Shown here: one piece after another, positions 22,606 to 31,554 of the stretch
Numbering within the stretch: position 1 is the first letter of the stretch
Layout of the letters: every line of letters starts with the position of its first letter
Source: G963691835 sp963691835
Lineage (GTDB): Bacteria > Pseudomonadota > Alphaproteobacteria > Thalassobaculales > Thalassobaculaceae
Assembly (NCBI GenBank): GCA_963691835.1
Contig: OY829383.1
Location: 4,092,001-4,156,000 of the forward strand
Direction of reading: 5' to 3'
DNA length: 64,000 nucleotides
The notes under the pieces: generated by a model
The model's database searches: none
The model's input: only the letters and a program-made list of their open reading frames with translations
What the model was told of the DNA's origin: nothing
Program-made: the position numbers and the translations under genes

Positions 22606-23211
22606 TCACCGCTTCTCGGGTTTCGGTCCGATACCGAGTTCCAAAGCCATTCGGACAAGGTGGGAGAGGCTATCGGCCTCCATCTTTTTGGTTAGGTTCC
22701 GCCGATGCACTTCAGCCGTTCTCGGTGAAATGTCCAGATCTCGAGCAATCTCTTTGTTCTGGAGCCCATCGACAAGCAGTCGTAGGACTTCGACTTCCCT
22801 TTCCGTCAACGCCTCGAACCGCGCTCTGAGTTCTGGGTCCGGACCTGGGTTCGCATCGATAGTCCGGACAATAAGGCTGGAAAGCGTATCGGGAGAGATC
22901 GGTTTCTCGACAAAGTCACTTGCGCCGGTTTGCATCGCCAGGACGGCCGATTTGATCTCTCCATACCCTGTCATCATAACCGCTGGAAGATGGGGAACTG
23001 CCGCTTTCATTCTGGCGAGCACTTCAATTCCATCAATGTCCGGAAGGCGTAAGTCCAGCAGCACACACCCCTCTGTCGTTGGGGTCAATGCGTTCAGGAA
23101 ACTCTCTCCGTTCTCATAAAGCGTCGGCTCAAAACCTTGCGTCTTCAGCAAGAGCACAAGCGATTGACCTAGTGCAGGATCATCTTCGACAACGTGAACC
23201 GAGATTGTCAT
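22606..23211 (-). CDS. FixJ-family response regulator (REC plus LuxR HTH)
   Basis: The receiver (residues 3-120) has VHVVEDDPALG, Asp in VLLDLRLPDIDG and Lys in DFVEKPIS. The LuxR-type HTH follows (LTEREVEVLRLLVDGLQNKE, RTAEVHRRNL). The length of 201 aa is normal for FixJ. Its ATG overlaps the stop of the kinase gene by ATGA (23208-23211), so the two form a cognate pair. The target promoters are unknown. Confidence 0.92.
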   Translation of the reverse strand: MTISVHVVEDDPALGQSLVLLLKTQGFEPTLYENGESFLNALTPTTEGCVLLDLRLPDIDGIEVLARMKAAVPHLPAVMMTGYGEIKSAVLAMQTGASDFVEKPISPDTLSSLIVRTIDANPGPDPELRARFEALTEREVEVLRLLVDGLQNKEIARDLDISPRTAEVHRRNLTKKMEADSLSHLVRMALELGIGPKPEKR

Positions 23212-24371
23212 GAAAGGTCTGCCGGAAGAGCAATAACGAATGCAGCTCCAGGGCTATGGTTCAGATCCAGCGTGAGAGTCCCATTGTGGGCCTCGATGAT
23301 GGATCGGCTGATAGAGAGTCCGAGACCTGTCCCACCTGGTTTTGTCGTTGAGAACGGTTCAAACAAGTCGTCTACGATGGCGGCATCAATGCCCGGACCG
23401 TTGTCAGAAATCCGAACCTCGACGAAGTCGTTCAGGTTGCGAGTGCGCACAAGTACAGAGGCTTCGTCACTCCCATCTAAGGCTTCAAAGGAGTTCCGAA
23501 TGAGATTTACCAGGACCTGTTGAATTTCCAATCTGTCGAGAGGGCATTGCGGAAGGTTTTCGGCATAGTCTCGCACGACAGTCACATGATGGGCCGCGCC
23601 ACCCTCCGCTGCCACGACAGCTTCTTCGACCAATACATTTACATCGTTTGGAACGAGTTCTATATCTCCCTGCTCGAAAAGGCTTCGAACACGTTTCACG
23701 ATGTTGCTGGCCCGGTCAGCTTGGTCCAGAGCATCGCCTAAGATTCCTGAAACAGGGTCGTCAGCGGTAGCTGGCTTGTGGAGGTTCTTGGCCGCATGGA
23801 GATAGTTGACTAAAGCCGCGAATGGTTGATTAACCTCGTGTGCGATCGAAGCAGTTAATGCCCCAAGTGCGCTCGCCTTTGATGCTGAAGCGATCTGTCG
23901 GCGAAGCATTGCCAAGCCCCGATCACGCTCCGATATCGCAGCTTGTGCCTCCATACGGTCCGTAATGTCGAGGATCATGCTGTTCCAGAGCGTACCACCA
24001 TCCTCGAGACGGCGCGGCTGCCCTCTGCCTTCAAGCCACTTTAGACTGCCGCTAGGCGTCCTGATCCGCCAAGTATGGGTCCAATGGGTTAGGTTCTGGG
24101 CGGAACTCATTACGGACATCTGCATATCCGGAAGGTCTTCCGGCAGAATCATACCCCACAGGACCGTCGGATCATTCTTCAGAACGGTGGCGTCCACTTC
24201 CCATATGGCAAGACAGCCATCACTCATATACTCAATGAAGTCTGTTCCGTCCGCGTTCAGCACATACCTGAAGACCGCTCCAGGAAGGTTGTCAGCCAGA
24301 TCTCTGAAAAGCGTGTCTGCGCCGTAAACAGAATGATCTTCTGAGGCCTTGTTCCGATCCTCATCTGACAT
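23208..24371 (-). CDS. PAS-domain sensor histidine kinase (FixL-like)
   Basis: I start at the ATG at 24371 (MSDEDRNK); the open frame reaches a TTG at 24431 that is less likely. A PAS domain spans about residues 20-135 (FRDLADNLPGAVFRYVLNAD, then TWRIRTPSGSLKWLEGRGQP). The dimerisation domain carries the H-box SIAHEVNQPFAALVNY, and the ATPase has NLIRNSFEAL, DNGPGID and GGTGLGLSIS. No heme ligand can be claimed. There are no membrane helices, so it is a cytosolic sensor working with the FixJ-like regulator. Confidence 0.9.
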   Translation of the reverse strand: MSDEDRNKASEDHSVYGADTLFRDLADNLPGAVFRYVLNADGTDFIEYMSDGCLAIWEVDATVLKNDPTVLWGMILPEDLPDMQMSVMSSAQNLTHWTHTWRIRTPSGSLKWLEGRGQPRRLEDGGTLWNSMILDITDRMEAQAAISERDRGLAMLRRQIASASKASALGALTASIAHEVNQPFAALVNYLHAAKNLHKPATADDPVSGILGDALDQADRASNIVKRVRSLFEQGDIELVPNDVNVLVEEAVVAAEGGAAHHVTVVRDYAENLPQCPLDRLEIQQVLVNLIRNSFEALDGSDEASVLVRTRNLNDFVEVRISDNGPGIDAAIVDDLFEPFSTTKPGGTGLGLSISRSIIEAHNGTLTLDLNHSPGAAFVIALPADLS

Positions 24372-24706
24372 CGTTCTGTCCCAGGATCCCGATATGCACA
24401 GCTGCCACCCTCGAGCACAAATCCTTTTCAAGTCCAGTTAATCGAGGCCTGTAGTAATATCAACCATCATTTATGGACGTGTATTCGTTTCGAGTTAATA
24501 CATGTCCAACACCCTGCAAACCAATTTCAATCCAGCGTCGAGGCAAGATCTTTAACTAGATAGAGCTCAAAAGTTAACGGGACATTCGTAAGCGTGCGAA
24601 CGCTATAAGAATCCGATCTTGTGTTTAGATTTTGATGGTTACTGGAGTATTATCTGGATTGAGTTTTCATACAGCAGATAGCGTAGTGTTGGGGCTAACG
24701 AGTCCG
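24372..24706. other. AT-rich intergenic region upstream of the kinase
   Basis: No gene is supported on either strand. The region must hold the kinase-operon promoter and the end of the ABC transporter transcript. ATTCGTAAG occurs here (near 24585) and in the gap near 22007, a weak hint of a shared site. Confidence 0.4.
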
Positions 24707-26575
24707 CTAAGAGGCCGCCGGCGCTTGAAACGTCTCCGTAGCCGCATTCTGAGCCAACTCGTTGCCGGCCTCGAGCGCGGCTTGCTGTTCTGCCCACATG
24801 CCGGCGTAGATGCCGCCGGACGTCAAGAGGTGCGCGTGCGTCCCCCGTTCCGCGATTTCGCCGGCGCGTAAGACAATGATCTCGTCGGCATCCACCACCG
24901 TGGACAGCCGGTGGGCGATCATCAACGTCGTGCGCCCTTTGGAGACCTCTGAGAGACTTCTTTGGATCTGCTTTTCAGTGTGGGTGTCCAATGCCGACGT
25001 TGCTTCGTCAAACAAGGAGATCGAAGGGTCTTTCAACAGCGTCCGCGCAATGGCAACCCGTTGCTTCTCGCCACCGGACAGCTTCAGGCCCCGCTCACCA
25101 ACCGCCGTCTGGTATCCGTCGGGCAGGCCCATCACAAAGTCGTGGATCTGGGCGAGCCGGGCCGCCTGCTCCACCTCTGCGGGGCTGGCATCGGGCCGTC
25201 CATAGGCGATGTTGTAGTAGACCGTGTCATTGAACAGCACGGTGTCCTGGGGGACGATCCCGATGGCGCGCCGGAGACTGTTCTGATTGACCGATCGAAG
25301 GTCCTGGCCGTCGATCTCAATCGCGCCCTCGGTGACATCGTAGAACCGGAACAGCAGGCGCGAGATCGTCGATTTTCCGGCACCACTGGGCCCAACGATG
25401 GCGATCGTGCCGCCTTCGGGGACCTCAAAGCTCACACCCTTCAGGATTTCGCGCTGGGGGTCGTAGCCGAAATGAACATTTCTGAAAGCAACCCTGCCCT
25501 GGCTCACGACAAGATCGGGCGCGTCTGGATCGTCCACGACCTCCCGCTTCTGATCCAGAAGCCGGAACATGGCCTCCATATCGGTGAGGGACTGCCGGAT
25601 CTCGCGATAGACGAAGCCGAGAAAGTTGAGCGGCAGATAGAGTTGCATCAGGTAGGTGTTCACCAGAACGAAATCACCAACCGTCATCTTCCCGGCGGCA
25701 ATCCCCTGGCCCGCCATGATCATGACGGAGGTCAGCCCGACCGCGATGATGCCTCCCTGCCCGATATTGACCAATGAGAGGCTGGTCCGCGACTGCACGG
25801 CCGCATCCTCGTACCGCCGGAGGGAGCGGTCATACCGGCTCGCTTCATGCTCCTCGTTCGCGAAGTATTTGACAGTTTCGTAGTTCAAGAGACTGTCGAT
25901 CGCGCGGGTGTTCGCTTTCGAGTCCATCTCGTTCATCGTTCGGCGGAACTTCATCCGCCACTCCGTCACCCACATGGTGAAGGCGATGTAGCCACCAATC
26001 GTGACGAACGTGACCGCCGCGAAGGTCCAGTCGAACATCCACCAAAGAATGCCGCAGACCATCAGGATCTCGAGCAGCGTCGGCAGGATGTTGAAGAGCA
26101 TGAACGACAGCAGGAACTCGATGCCTTTGACACCGCGTTCAATGGCCCGGCTGAGGCCGCCGGTCTGGCGGTCGAGGTGGAACCGAAGCGACAGGGCGTG
26201 AAGATGCCGGAAAGTTTTCAGCGCGACCGCCCGGATGGCACGCTGGGCAACGCGGGCGAAGAAGAATTCCCGCATTTCCGCGAACGCCTGCTGCAAGACC
26301 CGCGCGACGCCGTACCCAATGAGAATCCCGACCAGTGCCGTGACGGCGAACCCGCCTTCCTGACCGATCAGGTCCACGGCCTCTTTGTAAAGAAGGGGGA
26401 CGTAGACAGTCGCAATCTTGGCCAGGATCAAACAGACCATTGCGGCAACGACTCTGGCCCTGATGCCCAAGGAATTCTTGGGCCAAAGATAGGGCAAGAG
26501 TGTTGCAATGGTGCCGAAATCGCCCTTCACGCCCGGAGGCGGCGGGGTCATGTCTGGCGCATGGCGTGGCGGCAT
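24707..26575 (-). CDS. Atm1-type ABC exporter (heavy-metal/Fe-S family half-transporter)
   Basis: The 622-aa half-transporter has a six-helix membrane domain (residues about 40-330) containing NYETVKYFANE and FLGFVYREIRQSLTDMEAMF, hallmarks of the Atm1/ABCB7 group. The ATPase has Walker A GPSGAGKST, signature LSGGEKQRVAIARTLL, Walker B ISLFDEATSALD and the H-loop IAHRLST. Bacterial Atm1 proteins export glutathione-bound metals or sulfur compounds. Substrate here is inferred from the family. It works as a homodimer in the inner membrane. Confidence 0.9.
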   Translation of the reverse strand: MPPRHAPDMTPPPPGVKGDFGTIATLLPYLWPKNSLGIRARVVAAMVCLILAKIATVYVPLLYKEAVDLIGQEGGFAVTALVGILIGYGVARVLQQAFAEMREFFFARVAQRAIRAVALKTFRHLHALSLRFHLDRQTGGLSRAIERGVKGIEFLLSFMLFNILPTLLEILMVCGILWWMFDWTFAAVTFVTIGGYIAFTMWVTEWRMKFRRTMNEMDSKANTRAIDSLLNYETVKYFANEEHEASRYDRSLRRYEDAAVQSRTSLSLVNIGQGGIIAVGLTSVMIMAGQGIAAGKMTVGDFVLVNTYLMQLYLPLNFLGFVYREIRQSLTDMEAMFRLLDQKREVVDDPDAPDLVVSQGRVAFRNVHFGYDPQREILKGVSFEVPEGGTIAIVGPSGAGKSTISRLLFRFYDVTEGAIEIDGQDLRSVNQNSLRRAIGIVPQDTVLFNDTVYYNIAYGRPDASPAEVEQAARLAQIHDFVMGLPDGYQTAVGERGLKLSGGEKQRVAIARTLLKDPSISLFDEATSALDTHTEKQIQRSLSEVSKGRTTLMIAHRLSTVVDADEIIVLRAGEIAERGTHAHLLTSGGIYAGMWAEQQAALEAGNELAQNAATETFQAPAAS

Positions 26576-26687
26576 GTCTGAACTCTCATTGGGCCGGTTC
26601 CACCAAGAATATGGCGGTAACCGATGCAGAGGACATAGGCGGACGTCTGCATTAAATCAAACGAAAGCTTGCTTAAATATCCACCGG

Positions 26688-27149
26688 TCAGATGGCGGAG
26701 GCATCCCGGACCATCTCATAATGGGGGATCCCGTCTTCGTCATATGGACCGACGACCGCCTCGTATCCAAGACTTTCATAGAAGGCTTTCAGATAGGCCT
26801 GACCGCCCAAACGGGTCCGGTTGGTACCCCATAGCCGCTCAACCTCCTGATGGGCTTTGTTCATCAGAACGCGTGCCAGCCCACCACCGCGCGCGGACGC
26901 TGCGACCACCACCCGGCCGACGGCGGCTTCGGCATAGTAGTTACCCGGCGCGAAGAGCCTGGCGCAGGCGATCAGGCCCTCCCCGTTTCTTTCCGCCAAA
27001 AGATGGGTGGCCTCCGTGTCCTTCCCATCAATGTCCGGATAGAGGCAGGTCTGCTCAAGCACGAAGACATCCTGCCGGAGTTTCAGGATGGCGTGGACGT
27101 CGGTGCCGCTAAGAGAGCTGAATGGCTCGCATCGCCAATGGATTGTCAT
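26688..27149 (-). CDS. ElaA-like GNAT acetyltransferase
   Basis: The 153-aa protein matches the ElaA pattern: ILKLRQDVFVLEQTCLYPDI, then GRVVVAASARGGGLARVLM (acetyl-CoA site) and GQAYLKAFYESLGYEAVV, and an HYEM motif near the end. Its substrate is unknown. It is transcribed leftward, between the ABC exporter and the deacetylase, with its own spacing. Confidence 0.88.
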   Translation of the reverse strand: MTIHWRCEPFSSLSGTDVHAILKLRQDVFVLEQTCLYPDIDGKDTEATHLLAERNGEGLIACARLFAPGNYYAEAAVGRVVVAASARGGGLARVLMNKAHQEVERLWGTNRTRLGGQAYLKAFYESLGYEAVVGPYDEDGIPHYEMVRDASAI

Positions 27150-27194
27150 ATGAAAACGCCGTTTCGGATTTTGGAGATGGGCATGTGGACGGGC

Positions 27195-28439
27195 TCAGCG
27201 CGCGGCGGCGTGGCGTTCTTCGATCCCAAGACGCGCACGAACGATCTGACTTAACGGGACGAGGACAAAGCCCCGGGACTGTACGGTCTCCATCCAAGGG
27301 CCAAGCTCAAGCAGCGTGTTGTCGCGGGGGTGCCCGATGGCGATTGCCGTGCCCGTTCGGCGCGCGACACGCTCCGTCTCTTCCAAGCGCTTGCGGACTT
27401 CGGCACGGCTGTCCGTATCGTCCAGAAAGATATCGCGGGTGATGGTCGGTACCGACAATTCCGCGCCGACCAACCGGCCGGTGCTTCTTGGGCTGGTGAG
27501 CGAATCAAGAAACAGGAGTCCCCGCCTCCTCAGTTCCCGCATTACGACCCTCATGCCCAGGGCGTTGGCGGTGAACCGGCTGCCCATATGGTTGTTGAGC
27601 CCGATCGCCTGCGGGACCCGGTCCAGAGCATCGGATACACGGCGCTGGAGTTCTGTCTCCGTCAGTGCGGTCAACAGTGCATTGGGCCCGGGATCGGCCG
27701 GACCGGACGGTTCCATCGGCATATGGAGAAGAATCTCATGCCCCGCGGCGCGGGCTTGGGCGGATTGAGAGGTTACCGTTCTGGCGTAAGGCAGATAGGC
27801 GAGCGTCAGCGGTGCGGGAAGGGCCACTGTCCGGTTCGACCGCCGGACATCCAACCCCAGGTCATCCATGACGATCGCGATCATGGGCTTTTGCCGGTGA
27901 CGGACCGGTGCCTGGGCGACCGACTGCCACCTGTCGCCTGCAAAGGATGACGGGGCCATGCCGTGGTCAGAGCCAATCGCCCCAGAAAGACGGTCTTCTG
28001 ATCCAGCGCCGTTGGCGACAAGTACAGGGCGGCCGACCTTATCGGCCGGACCAAGATCCGAGCCAAGATTGGCGAGCACGGTCGCGCCAATAGAGAAGCG
28101 TGGCGCCAATGGCGTCTGGCGTTCGTTGCCTATGCCGACAACAGGTGTAGTAGCTGTCTTAACCGGCCGGGCCGGCAGGCTTGCGGAGGACTGTTGCTGG
28201 ACCCGTGCAACCGCGACCGGAAGAGTGTCTGAAACGATCGTGTCTTCCGTCAGCAGCACCCCGATGCCGAGACCAGAGGCGAACAGAACGCCGCCAGCGG
28301 CAACGGCGGCCAAAGCCCGTTGCATACCGACAAATGATGATTTGGCGCCCGCCTCGCGCCGACGGCCCGCCCCGTCCCGCGCGGCGGCGAGAGTCGCCCC
28401 CGGAGAGGAAGATTGCCTAGTGTTCACGGTCCGCCCCAT
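27195..28439 (-). CDS. Divergent polysaccharide deacetylase (YibQ-like)
   Basis: The start at 28439 (MGRTVNTRQ) is chosen over the far upstream ATG at 28577, which would run into the trpG promoter region. A basic N-terminus and one membrane anchor (about residues 40-62: ALAAVAAGGVLFASGLGIGV) precede a long linker. The divergent deacetylase domain has IAIVMDDLGLD, AGHEILLHMPMEP, NNHMGSRFT and AIAIGHPRDNT. Substrate is a periplasmic polysaccharide by family; the exact one is unknown. It is divergent from the trp operon. Confidence 0.85.
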   Translation of the reverse strand: MGRTVNTRQSSSPGATLAAARDGAGRRREAGAKSSFVGMQRALAAVAAGGVLFASGLGIGVLLTEDTIVSDTLPVAVARVQQQSSASLPARPVKTATTPVVGIGNERQTPLAPRFSIGATVLANLGSDLGPADKVGRPVLVANGAGSEDRLSGAIGSDHGMAPSSFAGDRWQSVAQAPVRHRQKPMIAIVMDDLGLDVRRSNRTVALPAPLTLAYLPYARTVTSQSAQARAAGHEILLHMPMEPSGPADPGPNALLTALTETELQRRVSDALDRVPQAIGLNNHMGSRFTANALGMRVVMRELRRRGLLFLDSLTSPRSTGRLVGAELSVPTITRDIFLDDTDSRAEVRKRLEETERVARRTGTAIAIGHPRDNTLLELGPWMETVQSRGFVLVPLSQIVRARLGIEERHAAAR

Positions 28440-28600
28440 GGGTCTTGGTTTCCTCGCCGATCGAACCGTGTCATAGGGTTCCGCCGGTAGCGGCGCAAGG
28501 CATGCTCCGCCAGTCTTGCTTCCGCCCTTCCAAACCACTTGATATAAGGGTGGATGGATCTTCCACCCCGACATCAACTTCGTAGTGTAACCGGCTGAAA

Positions 28601-29233
28601 ATGTTTCTCCTAGTCGATAATTACGACAGCTTCACCTACAACCTCTGGCACTTTCTGGGAGAGCTTGGGGCCGAGGTTGTCGTCCACCGGAACGACAAGA
28701 TCACTGTCGACGCGATCGAAGCGATGGCGCCGGACGGCATCGTCATATCACCTGGACCGTGCGATCCGGACCAGGCGGGCATCTGCTTGGAACTGGTCAA
28801 TAGGCTGTCTGGAAAGATACCGATTTTGGGCGTCTGCCTGGGTCACCAGAGCATTGGACAGGTTTTCGGTGGCCTGATTGAACGAGGCCCCGCCCCTATG
28901 CACGGTAAGACCAGCATGGTGCGCCACGATGGGCGCGGGATCTTCGAAGGGCTGCCGGAGCGGTTTGAGGCGACCCGCTATCATTCTCTCGTCGTCCGCC
29001 GCGACAGCTTGCCAAACGTTCTCTCCATCACTGCCGAATCGGATGATGGCGTTGTCATGGGCGTGCAGCATGCGGAGCATCTGACGTTCGGCGTTCAGTT
29101 CCATCCGGAGAGCATCGCGTCGGAGAATGGGCACCGGCTTCTCGGGAACTTCATGCGCATTGCCGGGCAGGCCCCCTCACCCATTCGGCCGGTTCATGAG
29201 CTTGAGGCTGCGTTGGCAAGGGCCGGGACATGA
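28601..29233 (+). CDS. trpG: Anthranilate synthase component II (glutamine amidotransferase)
   Basis: This class I glutamine amidotransferase supplies ammonia for anthranilate synthesis. It has NYDSFTYNL, the nucleophile Cys79 in GVCLGHQ, and His168/Glu170 in FHPES. The 210-aa length is normal. trpE is not adjacent, so component I is encoded elsewhere. First gene of trpGDC-moaC-moeA; its stop overlaps trpD by ATGA. It may also serve aminodeoxychorismate synthase, as in other bacteria with one shared subunit. Confidence 0.95.
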   Translation: MFLLVDNYDSFTYNLWHFLGELGAEVVVHRNDKITVDAIEAMAPDGIVISPGPCDPDQAGICLELVNRLSGKIPILGVCLGHQSIGQVFGGLIERGPAPMHGKTSMVRHDGRGIFEGLPERFEATRYHSLVVRRDSLPNVLSITAESDDGVVMGVQHAEHLTFGVQFHPESIASENGHRLLGNFMRIAGQAPSPIRPVHELEAALARAGT

Positions 29234-30264
29234 GCGGCGACATCACGGACATGAAGGCGCTGCTCGGTCATGTGGCTTCGGGGCACGCCCTGTCCGAGGA
29301 CCAAGCGGAGGCCGCGTTCGACATCATCATGTCGGGCAATGCCACGCCGTCGCAGATGGGCGGCTTTCTGATGGCGCTGCGTGTTCGCGGGGAGACTGTC
29401 GCGGAGATCACGGGTGCTGCGAAGACAATGCGGTCCAAGGTCTTGCGGGTTCATGCGCCGGACGACGCCATCGATAATGTTGGTACCGGCGGCGATGCAT
29501 CAGGCACCTACAATATCTCCTCTGCGAGTTCCTTCGTGCTGGCAGGGGCCGGCATGACGGTGGCCAAGCACGGCAACCGCGCCCTGTCTTCAAAGACCGG
29601 TGCCGCGGATGTGCTGAGCCAGTTGGGCATTAACGTGGATTGCGAGGTTGAGCAGATCGAATCCGCTCTTCGCGACGTGGGCATCTGCTTTCTGATGGCG
29701 CCCCGGCACCACAGCGCCATGCGCCATGTGGGGGGCACGCGGGTCGAGCTTGGCACCCGGACGATCTTCAACCTCCTGGGACCACTCGCCAATCCCGCTC
29801 TGGTGAAACGCCAGCTCGTCGGCGTGTTCTCAAGAGATTGGGTTGAGCCGGTTGCGCGTGTGCTCGGTAATCTCGGCTCCACCCGAGCGTGGGTTGTTCA
29901 CGGCTCGGACGGGCTCGACGAGGTGACGACAACCGGACCGACCCATGTGTCAGCCCTGGAGAATGGCGCCGTCCGGTCGTTCGAGATCCATCCGGAAGAG
30001 GCTGGTCTTCCCTTGGCGAAGCCGGAGGATCTGAAAGGCGGCGATCCCGAGGTCAACGCAAAGGCTCTCCGCGCCGTCCTGAACGGTGAGAAAAACGCCT
30101 ACCGCGACATTGTTCTCTTCAATACGGCGGCCGCCCTTGTTATGGCCGAAGCGGCACCGGATCTGAAAGCAGGCGTTGAAATCGGGATCGAGTCGATCGA
30201 CAGCGGTAAGGCCGTGGCCAAGCTGGACGGCTTGATAGCCGCGACGGCGGGAGAGGCTGGATGA
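29230..30264 (+). CDS. trpD: Anthranilate phosphoribosyltransferase
   Basis: The 344-aa enzyme joins anthranilate to PRPP, the second step of tryptophan synthesis. It has the conserved DNVGTGGDASGTYNISSASS phosphoribosyl site and KHGNRALSSKTGAAD. HVGGTRVELGTRTIFNLLGP is the anthranilate-channel region. It starts with ATGA overlap to trpG and ends with ATGA overlap to trpC. No unusual features. Confidence 0.96.
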   Translation: MSGDITDMKALLGHVASGHALSEDQAEAAFDIIMSGNATPSQMGGFLMALRVRGETVAEITGAAKTMRSKVLRVHAPDDAIDNVGTGGDASGTYNISSASSFVLAGAGMTVAKHGNRALSSKTGAADVLSQLGINVDCEVEQIESALRDVGICFLMAPRHHSAMRHVGGTRVELGTRTIFNLLGPLANPALVKRQLVGVFSRDWVEPVARVLGNLGSTRAWVVHGSDGLDEVTTTGPTHVSALENGAVRSFEIHPEEAGLPLAKPEDLKGGDPEVNAKALRAVLNGEKNAYRDIVLFNTAAALVMAEAAPDLKAGVEIGIESIDSGKAVAKLDGLIAATAGEAG

Positions 30265-31070
30265 GTGATGTCTTGGCGGAAATCTGCCGCAACACGCTCG
30301 AAGAAGTGGCCCGGAGGAAGGCGACCCGCAGTACGGGAGACCTGACGGACGCCATTCATGCCGCAAGCGCGCCGCGAAGTTTCATTGACGCCCTCAAGAA
30401 GCGGTCGGCGGATGGCTATGGCCTGATTGCTGAGATCAAGAAAGCCTCTCCGTCAAAAGGCCTCATACGCGCTGATTTCGATCCGCCGTCCTTGGCCAAG
30501 GCATATGCCGCGGGCGGGGCAACATGTCTCTCTGTCTTGACGGATGTGAAGTACTTTCAGGGGCATGACGACTATTTGGTGCAGGCGAGAGCGGCTGTGG
30601 ACCTTCCGGTGCTTCGGAAGGATTTCATGCTCGACCCGTGGCAGATCAGGGAGTCCCGGGCGCTTGGTGCCGATTGTATTCTGATCATCGTTGCGGCCTT
30701 GTCGGACTCGCAGATGCGAGAGCTTGAAGCCTGTGCGCACGAACTGGGCATGGATGTTCTGATTGAAGTCCACGATGGAGAGGAGTTGGACCGCGCTCTG
30801 GAGCATTTGTCTTCCCCGTTGCTCGGCATCAACAACCGCAATCTCAAGACGATGGTGACGGACCTCGCCGTGACGGAAAGCTTGTCCGGGCGCGTTCCGC
30901 AGGACCGTCTGCTGGTGGCTGAGAGCGGGCTCAGCAACCCGGATGATCTCGCGCGCATGGCGCAGGTTGGCGCCCGGTGTTTTCTGATTGGGGAATCGTT
31001 GATGCGGCAGCAGGACGTCACAGCCGCGACACGGACACTGCTATCCAATCCCGTGGCACGGGTGGCGTAG
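30261..31070 (+). CDS. trpC: Indole-3-glycerol-phosphate synthase
   Basis: The 269-aa TIM barrel closes the indole ring. It shows AEIKKASPSKGLIRADFDP (catalytic Lys), LSVLTDVKYFQG, LRKDFMLDPWQI, LIEVHDGEELDRAL, GINNRNLKT and LVAESGLSNPDDL. It is monofunctional, with no trpF fusion. It is coupled to trpD, and moaC follows after 7 nt, so cofactor genes share this transcript. Confidence 0.96.
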   Translation: MSDVLAEICRNTLEEVARRKATRSTGDLTDAIHAASAPRSFIDALKKRSADGYGLIAEIKKASPSKGLIRADFDPPSLAKAYAAGGATCLSVLTDVKYFQGHDDYLVQARAAVDLPVLRKDFMLDPWQIRESRALGADCILIIVAALSDSQMRELEACAHELGMDVLIEVHDGEELDRALEHLSSPLLGINNRNLKTMVTDLAVTESLSGRVPQDRLLVAESGLSNPDDLARMAQVGARCFLIGESLMRQQDVTAATRTLLSNPVARVA

Positions 31071-31077
31071 CCGGCCG

Positions 31078-31554
31078 ATGTCAGAGCTAACTCACTTCGA
31101 TGCTGAGGGACGCGCCCGCATGGTGGACGTGTCCGAAAAGGCGGTCACAACGCGAACGGCAACCGCCAGCGGCCGGGTCCGAATGCAGCCGGAGACCCTG
31201 GCCCGCATACGGGATGGCGGTATTGCCAAAGGGGACGTGCTCGGCGTCGCAAGGCTGGCGGGCATCATGGGAACCAAGCGGACCGCCGATCTGGTTCCGC
31301 TGTGCCATCCGCTGCCCGTTACCTCGGTCGAAGTCGATCTTGTGTGCGCCGATGACCGCCCGGACGTGGATATCACGGCGACCGTCAAGACAACCGGCAA
31401 GACCGGTGTGGAGATGGAGGCTTTGACGGCGGTGTCCGTAGCGGCGCTCACGGTCTATGACATGTGTAAGGCGATCGACCGGGGAATGGAGATCCTGGAC
31501 ATCCGGTTGGAGTACAAGGCTGGCGGCAAGTCAGGAGACTGGGCTCGTGGCTGA
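31078..31554 (+). CDS. moaC: Cyclic pyranopterin monophosphate synthase
   Basis: MoaC converts the MoaA product to cPMP in molybdenum cofactor synthesis. The 158-aa protein has MVDVSEKAVTTRTATASGRV, AGIMGTKRTADLVPLCHPLP, KTGVEMEALTAVSVAALTVY and the MCKAID motif near the end. It lies between trpC and moeA, a gene order common in alphaproteobacteria. Confidence 0.96.
   Translation: MSELTHFDAEGRARMVDVSEKAVTTRTATASGRVRMQPETLARIRDGGIAKGDVLGVARLAGIMGTKRTADLVPLCHPLPVTSVEVDLVCADDRPDVDITATVKTTGKTGVEMEALTAVSVAALTVYDMCKAIDRGMEILDIRLEYKAGGKSGDWARG

Noticed and set aside
22007..24590. ATTCGTAAG occurring in two intergenic gaps
   Set aside because: Nine bases in AT-rich gaps are weak; only the perfect inverted repeat at 22009-22024 was kept.
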